This document shows positions 7,375 through 15,387 of a stretch of 33,130 bases of DNA, piece by piece. Below the pieces are notes generated by a model. It was not told the origin of the DNA and ran no database searches. It was given only the letters and a program-made list of their open reading frames with translations. A program made the position numbers and the translations under genes. Positions within the stretch are counted from its first letter, which is position 1; each line of letters opens with the position of its first letter. The DNA comes from Nevskiales bacterium (GTDB taxonomy: Bacteria; Pseudomonadota; Gammaproteobacteria; Nevskiales; Nevskiaceae). The stretch lies in NCBI GenBank assembly GCA_028698335.1, contig JAQVDP010000029.1, positions 1 through 33,130 on the forward strand, in the 5' to 3' direction.

Positions 7375-8073
7375 TCACTCCACGGCCAAGACCTCTGCAT
7401 CGAGGCCGTAGCCGACGCCATAGACGCTGCGGATCGGATCACGTCCGTCGAGACGCTCCCGCAGCTTGCGCCGCAGGTTCTTCACGTGACCGTCGATGTT
7501 GCGCTCGTAGCCGGCGAAGTCCGTGCCGCGCACCCGCTCGAGCAACTGCCCGCGCGACCAGACCCGCTGCGGATGCGCCAGCATCGTCTCGATCAGTCCG
7601 AACTCGATCGGCGTCAGCGCCAGTGTCTGTCCGGCCACCCGCAGCACGTGCGCCACACGATCCAGCTCCAGCGGCCCGACCTGCAGGCAACCGCGCGCCT
7701 GGTTCGGCTGCAGCCGGCGCAGGATCGCCCGGGCCCGGGCCACGACCTCGCGCGGGCTGAATGGCTTGCAGACGTAGTCATCCGCACCGATCTCCAGACC
7801 GATCAGGCGGTCGACCTCATCGACGCGCGCGGTGACCATCATCACCGCTGGCTCGCTGCCCTGCGCGCGCAGTTCGCGGCAGACCTCGATGCCATCCTTT
7901 CCGGGCAGTTGCAGATCCAGCACGACCAGCTGCGGTCGCCAGCCCTGGACCCGTTCGGCGACTTCGTCGCCGCGGGACAGCACCTCGGCCTCGAAACCCG
8001 CGTGGACGAAGTAGTCACGCAGCAGTCCGGCGATCTTCGGCTCGTCCTCGACGATCAGCACCCGTGTGCTCAT
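7375..8073 (-). CDS. OmpR/PhoB-family response regulator (BaeR-like)
   Basis: This 232-residue protein has a receiver domain (1-120) with the acidic pocket ED (10-11), phospho-acceptor Asp53 in VLDLQLPG, Thr in VTAR and Lys in CKPFSP, then a winged-helix DNA-binding domain ending YGVGYGLDAE. Phosphorylated by the adjacent kinase, it would bind direct repeats in target promoters. Its start overlaps the kinase stop (8070-8073), indicating translational coupling. The likely target closest by is the divergent small secreted protein gene at 9643 and the operon's own promoter. The BaeR assignment is by overall resemblance only; CpxR- or CreB-type signalling is possible. Confidence 0.92.
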   Translation of the reverse strand: MSTRVLIVEDEPKIAGLLRDYFVHAGFEAEVLSRGDEVAERVQGWRPQLVVLDLQLPGKDGIEVCRELRAQGSEPAVMMVTARVDEVDRLIGLEIGADDYVCKPFSPREVVARARAILRRLQPNQARGCLQVGPLELDRVAHVLRVAGQTLALTPIEFGLIETMLAHPQRVWSRGQLLERVRGTDFAGYERNIDGHVKNLRRKLRERLDGRDPIRSVYGVGYGLDAEVLAVE

Positions 8074-9497
8074 CCCGCAGCCCTCGGCAATTCAACATGG
8101 ATACACAAGCCGCCTCCGGGCGCCGCACACGCCTCGATGCGCCCGCCGTGCGCCTCGACGATCGACCGGCAGATCGCCAGCCCCAGACCGGAGCCTCCAC
8201 CCGGCCGGCTGCGCGCGGCCTCGACGCGATAGAGACGATCGAACAGGCGCGGCAGCGCATCCTGCGGCACGCCGGGGCCGGCATCGCAGACGCTCAACCG
8301 CACCGTATCGCCGACCGCCCGGGCCGAAACACTGACCGGCCCGGGGACGTCCGCGTGCTGCAGGGCGTTGGCCAACAGATTGCCGAGCACCTGCTCGATG
8401 CGCTGACGGTCGACCTCGGCCCGCAACGACGCATCGTCGCACTCGGCACGCAGCGCGAATCCGGCTTCCTCGAAACGCGGCCGGAACCGCGCGACCGCCG
8501 CGTCGATCACCTCGCCGAGATCGCAGGGCGCACGGTCGAGCTTGAGACCGCCGGACTCCGCCAGCGACAGCAGATGCAGGTCGTCGACGAGCCGGTTCAG
8601 CCGGCCGACCTCCTGCTGCAGCGAGTCCAGGCTCGCGCCATCCGCGGCCCTGACACCGTCGATCATCGCCTCGAGCTCACCGCGCAGCACCGCCAGCGGC
8701 GTCCGCAGCTCGTGCGCGATGTCGGCCAGCCACTGGCGCTGGCGCAGGTCATAACGCTGCAGCGCCTCGGCGAGCCGATTGAAGTCCGCCGCGAGCTGGC
8801 CGAGTTCGTCCTTGCGATCCACCTTCAGCCGGGTTTCGAAACGGCGGTGCGCCAGCGCGCCGGTGGCATCCGACAGGCGACGGATCGGGCGCAGCACCAG
8901 ATAGGTGATCAACGAGCCGAACACGATCGCCACCAGCAGCGCCGCAGCGCCGACCGAGATCAGGCCCCGGCTCTGCCGGCGCGCGAAGCCGGCTTCCTCC
9001 GGGGGTCTCCACTCGGGCAGGGCCGGTCGCAGCACGTAGCCGACGAGCGCGCCCTCGATCTGGATCGGCTCGCGTAGCGGTTCGCCCCGCAGCCGCGGCA
9101 GGCGGGGGCCCGCAACCCGCCGTCCTTCCGGATCCGATGCGCTCAGTGGCGCCATCCGCGCCCGCGGCGGTGGCGGATCGTCTTCCCGCGGGGGCGGCGC
9201 GCCCTCCGGTACCGACTGCGCGTCGAATCCGAAATCAGGATCCGGCGCGGGGTCGCGACGCCGATGCCGCGCCGGCCTGAAGGCCTCGTTCGCCGCATCA
9301 CGCAGTGACGCCCCTTCGGCGACCGCCTCGGCGATGCGATCGGCGGCATCCCGCATCCGTGCGCGCTCGCGCGCCTCGACATAGGCCGAGAAACTCTGCA
9401 CGGTCTGCATGCGCATCAGCGCCAGCGAACCGGCCACCAGCACCACCGCGGCCAGCAGCTGCAGCCCGAACAGTTTCCAGAACAATCTTGAACGCAT
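8070..9497 (-). CDS. Sensor histidine kinase (BaeS-like) with proline-rich periplasmic domain
   Basis: This 475-residue protein has a first membrane helix at about 7-29, a periplasmic region of about 145 residues and a second helix at about 178-202. These are followed by HAMP, HisKA with phosphorylated His262 (ADIAHELRTPLAVLR) and an ATPase domain with N box NLLANALQHAD, G1 DAGPGVP and G2 GGGSGLGLAIC. The periplasmic part is unusual in being rich in Pro and Arg (about 75-115), suggesting an extended or disordered sensor rather than a folded PAS-like domain. It overlaps the response-regulator start by four bases. The start at 9497 leads directly into the first helix. Confidence 0.92.
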   Translation of the reverse strand: MRSRLFWKLFGLQLLAAVVLVAGSLALMRMQTVQSFSAYVEARERARMRDAADRIAEAVAEGASLRDAANEAFRPARHRRRDPAPDPDFGFDAQSVPEGAPPPREDDPPPPRARMAPLSASDPEGRRVAGPRLPRLRGEPLREPIQIEGALVGYVLRPALPEWRPPEEAGFARRQSRGLISVGAAALLVAIVFGSLITYLVLRPIRRLSDATGALAHRRFETRLKVDRKDELGQLAADFNRLAEALQRYDLRQRQWLADIAHELRTPLAVLRGELEAMIDGVRAADGASLDSLQQEVGRLNRLVDDLHLLSLAESGGLKLDRAPCDLGEVIDAAVARFRPRFEEAGFALRAECDDASLRAEVDRQRIEQVLGNLLANALQHADVPGPVSVSARAVGDTVRLSVCDAGPGVPQDALPRLFDRLYRVEAARSRPGGGSGLGLAICRSIVEAHGGRIEACAAPGGGLCIHVELPRAAG

Positions 9498-9554
9498 GGT
9501 CCTATCTTACGGGGCCGCGCCGGCGGCGAACGCGAACACAGAATCTTCGCCGCG

Positions 9555-9572
9555 TTTCTCCATCGTTTCCCC
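9555..9572. promoter_or_regulatory. Candidate response-regulator box in the divergent promoter region
   Basis: TTTCTCC (9555-9561) and TTTCCCC (9566-9572) form an 11-base-spaced direct repeat between the kinase gene (-) and the small secreted protein gene (+). OmpR-family regulators bind such one-turn direct repeats. The function is inference. Confidence 0.3.
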
Positions 9573-9642
9573 ACAATCGCCGACTAGTCTGGATTCCGTC
9601 GCCCGATCACGGGCCCGCCCCCCACCAAGAGGTATCCAGACC

Positions 9643-10068
9643 ATGAACACGCCCCTCACCCCCCGCAACCGACTGCTGCGCCCGCTGCTGCTGGCGGCCC
9701 TGCTGACCGGCATCGCCGGCACCGCCGTCGCCGGCGCCGGCAAGGACGGCCGGCGTCCGCACGACCGCCCCGCCTCGCTGGAAATGCTCGCCGTGCAGAA
9801 CCAGATGCTCAGTGAGCTGTCGACGCAGACCGGCCGCTCGACGACGGAGATCGCCGCGCTGTTCGACGAAGAAGGCCCCCGCGGCGCCGCCGAAACGCTC
9901 GGACTGGACCGCGACGCCATGCGCCAGACCATGATCAGCGCGCGCGAAACCGTGATCGCCAAGGCGCAGACCGCGGGCCTGATCACCGCCGAGCAGGCGC
10001 AGACGCTCAAGGACACTCCGCCGCCGCTGCGGCGCAGCCGTCGCGACGCACCGCCCGAAGCCAACTGA
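9643..10068 (+). CDS. Small secreted (periplasmic) protein, hypothetical
   Basis: This 141-residue protein has a signal peptide (basic start, Leu/Ala core, cleavage near AVA-GA at residue 30). The mature part is helical and charged, with SLEMLAVQNQMLSELSTQTGRSTTEIAALFDEEGPRGAAETLGLD and a second helix pair containing ITAEQAQTLKDTP, ending in an Arg/Pro-rich tail. The amphipathic helices recall small periplasmic accessory proteins such as Spy/CpxP, but the LTxxQ motif is not clear. Transcribed divergently from the two-component operon, it is a good candidate for its regulated output. GAGG at 9629-9632 is a possible ribosome site. Confidence 0.72.
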   Translation: MNTPLTPRNRLLRPLLLAALLTGIAGTAVAGAGKDGRRPHDRPASLEMLAVQNQMLSELSTQTGRSTTEIAALFDEEGPRGAAETLGLDRDAMRQTMISARETVIAKAQTAGLITAEQAQTLKDTPPPLRRSRRDAPPEAN

Positions 10069-10162
10069 ACCTCCGGGACTCCCCACCGGGACCCCGGCCC
10101 GGCACCCCCTCTCCCTCCGGGGCGGCAGTCGGTCAATCCAAGAGGACCGCACCGTCGAAACG

Positions 10163-10194
10163 AATCGAGCGCCCACTGGGCGCTCGATTTTTTG
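10163..10194 (+). terminator. Intrinsic terminator
   Basis: AATCGAGCGCCC-ACT-GGGCGCTCGATT is a perfect 12-base stem followed by further Ts. It ends the small secreted protein transcript (stop at 10068) and lies before the convergent dehydrogenase gene (stop at 10215). The region from 10069 to 10162 is C-rich and holds nothing else recognisable. Confidence 0.92.
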
Positions 10195-10214
10195 ACCGGG
10201 TCCTGATGTCCGGA

Positions 10215-11018
10215 TCAGTGGCCGGAGATCTTGCCGACGATCCAGCGGTTGATCCGCGCGGGCGCGAACTTCACCCCCTGCATCAACAGGCGCGCCTGCT
10301 GCCCGACCGGCCAGTGCGTCGGCGCGCCGGCCGCCGATGCGTGCGCCGCCTTCCACACCACCTCGGCGACATCGTCCGGCGTCAGGCGCACGCCGAGCCG
10401 GTCGATGCTGACCAGCGGTCCGGCCTCGTCGACCATGGCCGTCTTCACGAACAACGGCCAGATCGCCAGCACACGGATCCCGTATGCCTGCCACTCGACA
10501 TCGAGCGCCTCGCTGATCCCCCGCACCGCGAACTTGCTTGCCGAGTAGCTGGCCAGGCCCGGCGAGCCGTAGGTCGCCGACGCCGACGCGAGATTGATCA
10601 CGCGCGCACCGCGCGTCCGGCGCAGGTACGGAAACGCCGCGTGACAGCCGGTGAACACGCCCTTGATGTTGACGTCGACGATCGCGTGGTGAGCCTCGAG
10701 CGGGATATCGACGAAGGCGCCGGCGCTGAGGATGCCGGCATTGTTGACCAGCAGGTCGAGGCGTCCACCGGCCGCGTCGAAAAACGTCTCCAGCGCGGCG
10801 GCCCATTGGGCGGGGTCGGTGACGTCGAGCCTGCCGGCCAGGCAGTGATCCGCCCCGATCGACTGCGCCAGTGCCTCGACGCCGGCGACGTCGCGGTCGT
10901 ACAGACCCACGAACCAGCCGGCGCGGGCGAAGCGCTCCGCAATTGCGCGGCCGATGCCGGCCGCGGCCCCGGTGATCAGAACCGCCTTGCGGCCCTTGCC
11001 GCCTTTACGGGCGCTCAT
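10215..11018 (-). CDS. Short-chain dehydrogenase/reductase (SDR)
   Basis: This 267-residue classical SDR has the cofactor motif TGAAAGIG (16-23), LDVTD, NNAG (92-95) and the active site S-x12-YSASK (Ser near 145, Tyr158, Lys162). The Asp after strand beta-2 (LYDRD, residues 39-43) predicts a preference for NAD(H). It would interconvert an alcohol and a ketone. Its ATG overlaps the stop of the Baeyer-Villiger monooxygenase (ATGA, 11015-11018), so the two are co-translated. The pairing suggests alcohol-to-ketone oxidation feeding Baeyer-Villiger oxygenation. The substrate is not readable. In-frame sequence upstream of 11018 lies inside the monooxygenase gene and is not used. Confidence 0.9.
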   Translation of the reverse strand: MSARKGGKGRKAVLITGAAAGIGRAIAERFARAGWFVGLYDRDVAGVEALAQSIGADHCLAGRLDVTDPAQWAAALETFFDAAGGRLDLLVNNAGILSAGAFVDIPLEAHHAIVDVNIKGVFTGCHAAFPYLRRTRGARVINLASASATYGSPGLASYSASKFAVRGISEALDVEWQAYGIRVLAIWPLFVKTAMVDEAGPLVSIDRLGVRLTPDDVAEVVWKAAHASAAGAPTHWPVGQQARLLMQGVKFAPARINRWIVGKISGH

Positions 11019-12508
11019 GCGGCGGGCTGCAGCTGGTAGTCGCCGAAGTCCAGCGCGCGCGTCCGGGCCCGGTACTCGAACGTGAAGCCGGGCCAGTTGT
11101 TGGTGTTGCGGCCGTCCGCGGTCTGGTACCAGCTCGTGCAGCCCTGATCCCAGACGGTGTGCTTGATGCGCTGCTGCAGTTTCTCGTTGAAGCGCTGCTG
11201 CACCCCGGGCTTGACGTCGAGCCAGCGGATGTCGCCCTGGCGCAGGCGTTCGACACCCTGCATCACGTAGTTGATCTGACTCTCGAGCATGTAGACGATC
11301 GAGCTGTGACCGAGATTGGTGTTCGGCCCGTACAGGATGAACAGGTTGGGGAACCCGGCGACGGTCATGCCCAGATAGGCCTCGGCGCCGTCGCGCCACG
11401 CCTGGTTGAGTTCAAGCCCGTCGACACCGTGAATCTTCATCGGCGCGAGGAAATCGGTGGCCTGGAAGCCGGTGCCGAAGATGATCACGTCGACCTTGCG
11501 CTCGATGCCGTCGGCGGTGCGCACGCCCTCGGCGGTCACCTCCTGCACGCGATCGTCGATCACCTCGACGTTGGGCCGGGCGATCGCCTCGAACCAGTCG
11601 TTCGAGATCAGCAGGCGCTTGCAGCCGATCGGGTAGTTCGGCTGCAGCTTCTCGCGCACGCCCGGATCGGCGACGTGGCGCTCCATGAACTTGCGCGACC
11701 ACCACGCATACGGCTTGAGCAGGCTCGAGAACTGGGTGAACGCCAGCGCGCGGACCTCGTGGCCGACGTACTGCGCCGCGCGGTCGACGCGCTGCAGCGC
11801 CGGCACCCGGCTGAACAGCTCGCGCTCGACGCGGCTGTAGCGGCGGTCCGGCTTCGGAATGACGTAGGGCGCATTGCGCTGGTACACGTAGAGCTTGTCG
11901 ACCTTGCCGGCGATCTGCGGCACGAACTGGATCGCGCTGGCGCCGGTTCCGATCACCGCGACGGTCTTGCCGCTCAGATCGACGTCATGGTTCCAGCGGG
12001 CCGAGTGGAACTGCTCGCCCTGGAAGCGATCGAGCCCTGCGATGTTCGGATACGCCGGGCGGTTGAGCTGGCCGCAGGCGGACACCACGGTCTGCGCCTC
12101 GAAACGCTTGCGGTTCTTGGTCCGCACCACCCAGATGCCGCGGGCCTGGTCGAATTCGGCCGAGTCGACCTCGGTGCCGAAATGGATATGCTCGTTCAGG
12201 CCGTACTTGTCGGCGCAGCCGCGCAGGTACGCGTGGATCTCCGGCTGCGGCGCATATTTGCGCGACCAGTCGGTCTTCGGCTCGAACGAGAACGAGTACA
12301 GGTGCGACGGCACGTCGCAGGCCGCACCCGGGTAGGTGTTGTCGCGCCAGCAGCCACCGACGTCCTGTTCCTTTTCGAGGATCGCGAACGAGTCGTTGCC
12401 CGCCTGCTTCAGGCGGATGGCCATACCGAGGCCACCGAAGCCGCTGCCGATGATCAGAACCGAATACGGGGCCGCGCCCTTGGCGGGCCTGGAAGTCTGA
12501 CGCGTCAT
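11015..12508 (-). CDS. Flavin-containing Baeyer-Villiger monooxygenase
   Basis: This 497-residue enzyme has an FAD Rossmann motif GSGFGG (21-26), the Baeyer-Villiger fingerprint F-x-G-x3-H-x3-W as FQGEQFHSARW (162-172), a second, NADPH-binding motif GTGASA (187-192) and IIFGTGFQATDFL near 370. It would insert oxygen next to a ketone carbonyl, giving an ester or lactone, using NADPH and oxygen. The length matches type I enzymes such as cyclohexanone, phenylacetone or steroid monooxygenases. The start at 12508 (MTRQTS) precedes the FAD motif by a short leader; in-frame upstream starts lack conserved sequence. It lies upstream of the SDR in a two-gene operon and is divergent from an AraC-type regulator. 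Confidence 0.93.
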   Translation of the reverse strand: MTRQTSRPAKGAAPYSVLIIGSGFGGLGMAIRLKQAGNDSFAILEKEQDVGGCWRDNTYPGAACDVPSHLYSFSFEPKTDWSRKYAPQPEIHAYLRGCADKYGLNEHIHFGTEVDSAEFDQARGIWVVRTKNRKRFEAQTVVSACGQLNRPAYPNIAGLDRFQGEQFHSARWNHDVDLSGKTVAVIGTGASAIQFVPQIAGKVDKLYVYQRNAPYVIPKPDRRYSRVERELFSRVPALQRVDRAAQYVGHEVRALAFTQFSSLLKPYAWWSRKFMERHVADPGVREKLQPNYPIGCKRLLISNDWFEAIARPNVEVIDDRVQEVTAEGVRTADGIERKVDVIIFGTGFQATDFLAPMKIHGVDGLELNQAWRDGAEAYLGMTVAGFPNLFILYGPNTNLGHSSIVYMLESQINYVMQGVERLRQGDIRWLDVKPGVQQRFNEKLQQRIKHTVWDQGCTSWYQTADGRNTNNWPGFTFEYRARTRALDFGDYQLQPAA

Positions 12509-12653
12509 TTCTCGCACCTGCTGGATGGATCGGGGGAAACGGCGTCCGCCTTCACCGGCGACGCCGCTCGCCCGCCCGCCGACACCGGGGCCGGGGACGG
12601 ATTCATAGGTGGGCAAGCCTACCGGTCACCGGTTGCCGGTTCGATGGCGCACC

Positions 12654-12680
12654 CGGACAATGATTTGATATTTTCGGACA
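12654..12680. promoter_or_regulatory. AraC-type operator candidate: CGGACA repeats spaced 21 bases
   Basis: CGGACA occurs at 12654-12659 and again at 12675-12680, exactly two helical turns apart, on the same strand, 32 bases before the GTG of the AraC regulator and about 150 bases from the divergent monooxygenase start. AraC monomers typically bind direct repeats with 21-base spacing. The same architecture recurs before the second AraC gene (29853-29878). Confidence 0.55.
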
Positions 12681-12711
12681 TCCATCCCTGCCCGAGCCGT
12701 ACCGACACCCC

Positions 12712-13716
12712 GTGAAAGCCTCCTGGGACTTCCGCCGCAGCATCGCCAGCGTCCGCCTGCTGTCCGAACTGGCGGCCGAGCATGGCGTCTCGCTGGGCAC
12801 CGCGCTGGAAGGTTCGGGCATCGCCGCCGACGCCCTGGAGCAACCCAGCACCGAGGTCGAGGCCCGCCAGGAACTGCAGGTCATCCGCAACGTGGTCCGC
12901 GCGCTGCCGCAGATCCCGGACCTCGGGTTGATCGCGGGCACCCGCTACCATCTGACCGCCTACGGCATCTGGGGTTTCGCGCTGATCTCCAGCCCGACGA
13001 TGCGCAGCGCGATGAACACGGCGCTGCGCTATCTGGACCTGACCTTCGCGTTCGCCCGCATGTCGTTCGAGATCGAGGCCGACGAACTGCGCCTGATCGT
13101 CGACGACCACGAGATCCCCGAAGATGTCCGCCGCTTCTGCGTCGAGCGCGACACCGCCGCGGTGCTGACGATCCAGCGCGAGCTGCTGGGCCGGCCGATC
13201 GCGCTGCACAGCCTGCAGCTGCGGTTCGCACGCCCGGCCTACGCCGACCGCTTCGCACCGCTGTTCGGCGTGGAGCCGGCATTCGACGCACCGCGCAACG
13301 CAGCCGGCTTCACCCCGGACTGGCTCGATCAGGCCCTGCCGCAGGCCAACCCGATCACCGCGCAGATGTGCGAGGAGCAGTGCCGACGCCTGCTGGCCGA
13401 ACGCCGCGCGCGCGGCGGCCTTGCCGGCCGCGTCCGCGACCGCCTGCTGCGCGAGCCGGGGCACATGCCGGACATGGCGCAGGTCGCCGCCGAGATGCAC
13501 ATCACCACGCGTACGCTGCGCCGCAAGCTGATCGACGAGGGCACCAGCTTCCGCGCGCTGGTCGACGAGGTCCGCGAGACCCTGTCCGAGGAGTTGCTGC
13601 GGACCGCGCGACTGTCGATCGAGGACATCGCCGAACGGCTCGGCTATGCCGAGGCCTCGAGCTTCATCCACGCGTTCAAGCGCTGGAAGGGGGTCCCGCC
13701 GAGCGCCTATCGATGA
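12712..13716 (+). CDS. AraC-family transcriptional regulator (AraC_N/OruR-like)
   Basis: This 334-residue protein has an N-terminal effector domain of the PF12625 type (YGIWGFALISSPTMRSAMNTALRYLDLTFAF near 83-115) and a C-terminal pair of helix-turn-helix motifs (MAQVAAEMHITTRTLRRKL and IEDIAERLGYAEASSFIHAFKRWKGVPPSAYR). This subtype is common beside oxygenase, lipid and steroid catabolic genes. It starts with GTG at 12712; no in-frame ATG sits closer to the conserved start. Divergent placement suggests it activates the monooxygenase-SDR operon in response to a substrate. The CGGACA repeats upstream are the likely site. Confidence 0.92.
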   Translation: MKASWDFRRSIASVRLLSELAAEHGVSLGTALEGSGIAADALEQPSTEVEARQELQVIRNVVRALPQIPDLGLIAGTRYHLTAYGIWGFALISSPTMRSAMNTALRYLDLTFAFARMSFEIEADELRLIVDDHEIPEDVRRFCVERDTAAVLTIQRELLGRPIALHSLQLRFARPAYADRFAPLFGVEPAFDAPRNAAGFTPDWLDQALPQANPITAQMCEEQCRRLLAERRARGGLAGRVRDRLLREPGHMPDMAQVAAEMHITTRTLRRKLIDEGTSFRALVDEVRETLSEELLRTARLSIEDIAERLGYAEASSFIHAFKRWKGVPPSAYR

Positions 13717-13798
13717 CACGCGGCGCATGCAACCCTGAGGCCCCGTCAGGGGTCAGAATGCCAATCGCGCCCGATCCATCCACCTGGAGAACCCGCCG

Positions 13799-14191
13799 AT
13801 GCAGAACATGGAATACATCGTCGAAACCGAAAAGCCGTTCGAACAGGCCGCAGCGGACCTGGCTGCCGCAGTGAGCCGCAACCAGTTCGGCGTGCTGCAC
13901 GTTCACGATCTGCAGGCCACGCTCAAGAGCAAGGGCTTCGACTTTCCCAATGCCTGCCGCATCTTCGAGGTCTGCAATCCGAAGCAGGCCCAGGCCGTGC
14001 TCAGCCGCGACATGAGCCTGAACATGGCGCTGCCCTGCCGTATCTCGGTGTACGAGGACAACGGCACGACCCGGATCGGCATGATCAGTCCCAAGGCGAT
14101 GCTGTCGACGCTGTCCGGCTCCGCCGAGCTGACGCAGATCGCCGAGGAGGTCGAGACCGTGACCCGGCGCATCATCGACGAGGCCCGCTGA
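13799..14191 (+). CDS. DUF302 family protein
   Basis: This 130-residue protein matches the DUF302 fold: EYIVETEKPFEQAAADLAAAV, then FGVLHVHDLQATLKSKG, then RIFEVCNPKQAQAVLSRDMSLNMALPCRISVYEDNG and GMISPKAMLSTLSGSAELTQIA. The family forms small dimeric alpha/beta proteins of unknown function, often encoded beside redox, cytochrome or sulfur genes. There is no signal peptide, so it is cytoplasmic. It opens a same-strand run of small genes reaching 15306 (DUF302, DUF2834, dodecin, MAPEG) with gaps of 31-82 bases, possibly one transcript. Confidence 0.88.
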   Translation: MQNMEYIVETEKPFEQAAADLAAAVSRNQFGVLHVHDLQATLKSKGFDFPNACRIFEVCNPKQAQAVLSRDMSLNMALPCRISVYEDNGTTRIGMISPKAMLSTLSGSAELTQIAEEVETVTRRIIDEAR

Positions 14192-14222
14192 ACAGCGGCG
14201 CCGATACGGGGAGGAACAGCAG

Positions 14223-14594
14223 ATGTCGATCCGGGAAATGATGTACGCGCTGCTCGCGGTGCTGGGCCTGCTGCTGCCGTGGCACTACAACCTGCAGTTC
14301 ATGGCCGCGACGCCGGGGCTGTTCGATCTGCTCGAGTTCGTGCGCCAGGCGATGGTCAATCCGGCGTCCGCGTCGCTGTCGCTGGACCTGATCGTGGCCT
14401 TCACCGCGTACTGCGTGTTCGTGATCGCCGAGGCGCGACGCCTCGGCATGCGCCACGGCTGGATCTTCGTCGCGCTCGGCCTGTGCGTCGCGTTCGCCTG
14501 CGCGTTCCCGCTGTTCCTGCTGCTGCGCGAGCGGCATCTGCGTCGCCGCGCCGCCGCGGCCAACGCCGCAACCGCGGCGGCGCTGTCGGCCTGA
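14223..14594 (+). CDS. DUF2834 family integral membrane protein
   Basis: This 123-residue protein has three hydrophobic helices: about 6-25, 58-76 (LIVAFTAYCVFVIAEARRLG) and 79-100. Its tail is very basic and Ala-rich (RERHLRRRAAAANAATAAALSA). The pattern, with ALLAVLGLLLPWHYNLQF at the start and a middle helix ending in EARRLGM, fits DUF2834, a small membrane family of unknown role. GAGGAACAG upstream is a good ribosome site. Confidence 0.82.
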   Translation: MSIREMMYALLAVLGLLLPWHYNLQFMAATPGLFDLLEFVRQAMVNPASASLSLDLIVAFTAYCVFVIAEARRLGMRHGWIFVALGLCVAFACAFPLFLLLRERHLRRRAAAANAATAAALSA

Positions 14595-14673
14595 GCGATG
14601 CCGTCGTCCGCTTGCATGCGCGCAGGTGGAGGATCAAGCTGATCCGCACCGTCACCGGCACGAGGAGCAGCGC

Positions 14674-14889
14674 ATGTCCGATCATCACACCTACAAGAAG
14701 ATCGAAGTCGTCGGTTCGTCGAAGAGCGGCACCGACGACGCCATCCGCAATGCGATCGCCGAGTGCGCCAAGAGCATCAAGCACCTGGAGTGGTTCGAAG
14801 TCATCGACACCCGCGGCCACATCGTCGACGGACAGGTCGCGCATTACCAGGTCACGCTCAAGGTCGGGTTCCGGATCGAAAACAGCTGA
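14674..14889 (+). CDS. Dodecin (flavin-storage protein)
   Basis: This 71-residue protein shows the dodecin signature: YKKIEVVGSSKSGTDDAIRNAIAECAKSIKHLEWFEVIDTRGHIVDGQVAHYQVTLKVGFR compared with family features, including the aromatic Trp (near 44) that stacks flavin and the final beta strand. Dodecins form hollow dodecamers binding FMN, riboflavin or CoA and buffer free flavin. The ATG at 14674 is preferred because GAGGAG lies just upstream and the conserved domain starts there. Its neighbours include flavoenzymes elsewhere in the window, but no direct link is shown. Confidence 0.92.
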   Translation: MSDHHTYKKIEVVGSSKSGTDDAIRNAIAECAKSIKHLEWFEVIDTRGHIVDGQVAHYQVTLKVGFRIENS

Positions 14890-14922
14890 TCCGCGCCCGA
14901 CCGTCGACCGCGGTTCCGGCGC

Positions 14923-15306
14923 ATGAGCGTCTTTGCCGTCTACGTCCTGTGTACCGGCCTGCTGGTGACGCTGCTGGCGCTCAACGTCTCGCGCATGCGC
15001 ATCAGGCTCAGGATCGCCAACGGCGACGGCGGCAACGTGCTGATGAAGAGCGCGATCCGCGCCCACGCCAACGCCGTCGAGCACGTCACGATCCAGGGGC
15101 TGATCGTGCTCGCGCTCGAGCTGCGGCAGATCACCGCACTGCCGCTGGCGGTCGTCGCCGGCGGTTTCTGCATCGCCCGCCTGCTGCACGCGTGGGGCAT
15201 GCTCGGCCACGCGTTCCAGCTGCGCCGCATCGGGGCCGGCGGCACCTATCTGGCCGAACTCGGCGGCCTGCTGCTGCTCGGGCTGCAGCTGTCCGGCGCC
15301 ATCTGA
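14923..15306 (+). CDS. MAPEG family membrane protein
   Basis: This 127-residue integral membrane protein has four hydrophobic segments and the MAPEG motif RAHANAVEH (about 46-54), which in characterised relatives forms part of the glutathione-binding site. Family members carry glutathione transferase or peroxidase activity in the membrane; many bacterial ones are uncharacterised. LHAWGMLGHAFQLRRIG fits the third-helix region. It ends the group of four small genes; the SHP cluster promoter follows it. Confidence 0.88.
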   Translation: MSVFAVYVLCTGLLVTLLALNVSRMRIRLRIANGDGGNVLMKSAIRAHANAVEHVTIQGLIVLALELRQITALPLAVVAGGFCIARLLHAWGMLGHAFQLRRIGAGGTYLAELGGLLLLGLQLSGAI

Positions 15307-15320
15307 CGCAAGGCCGACCG

Positions 15321-15341
15321 GAGGCTTAAGCCTCATTTAAG
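15321..15341 (+). promoter_or_regulatory. QseB/PmrA-like box for the SHP cytochrome operon
   Basis: TTAAG at 15326-15330 and 15337-15341 form an 11-base-spaced direct repeat, the form bound by QseB/PmrA-type regulators (CTTAA-N6-CTTAA). The first copy sits inside a 14-base palindrome (GAGGCTTAAGCCTC, 15321-15334). A -10-like TACCGT (15353-15358) follows at a suitable distance. The response regulator at the end of this operon is the obvious candidate ligand. Confidence 0.62.
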
Positions 15342-15387
15342 ACTCCTCGCCTACCGTGACCTCCGAACCCACTCATCGGAGGTCGAC

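Noticed and set aside
10215-11399. A longer reading of the SDR gene running into the monooxygenase
   Set aside because: The extra N-terminal part is an out-of-frame translation of the monooxygenase; the SDR fold starts at 11018 with an ATGA overlap.
12622-12642. Three tandem 7-base CCGGTNN repeats
   Set aside because: Only three short GC-rich units; expected by chance, though it lies in the AraC/monooxygenase promoter region.
13733-13751. CCCTGA/TCAGGG hairpin between the AraC and DUF302 genes
   Set aside because: Short stem, no T-run and no conserved context; not convincing as a terminator or operator.
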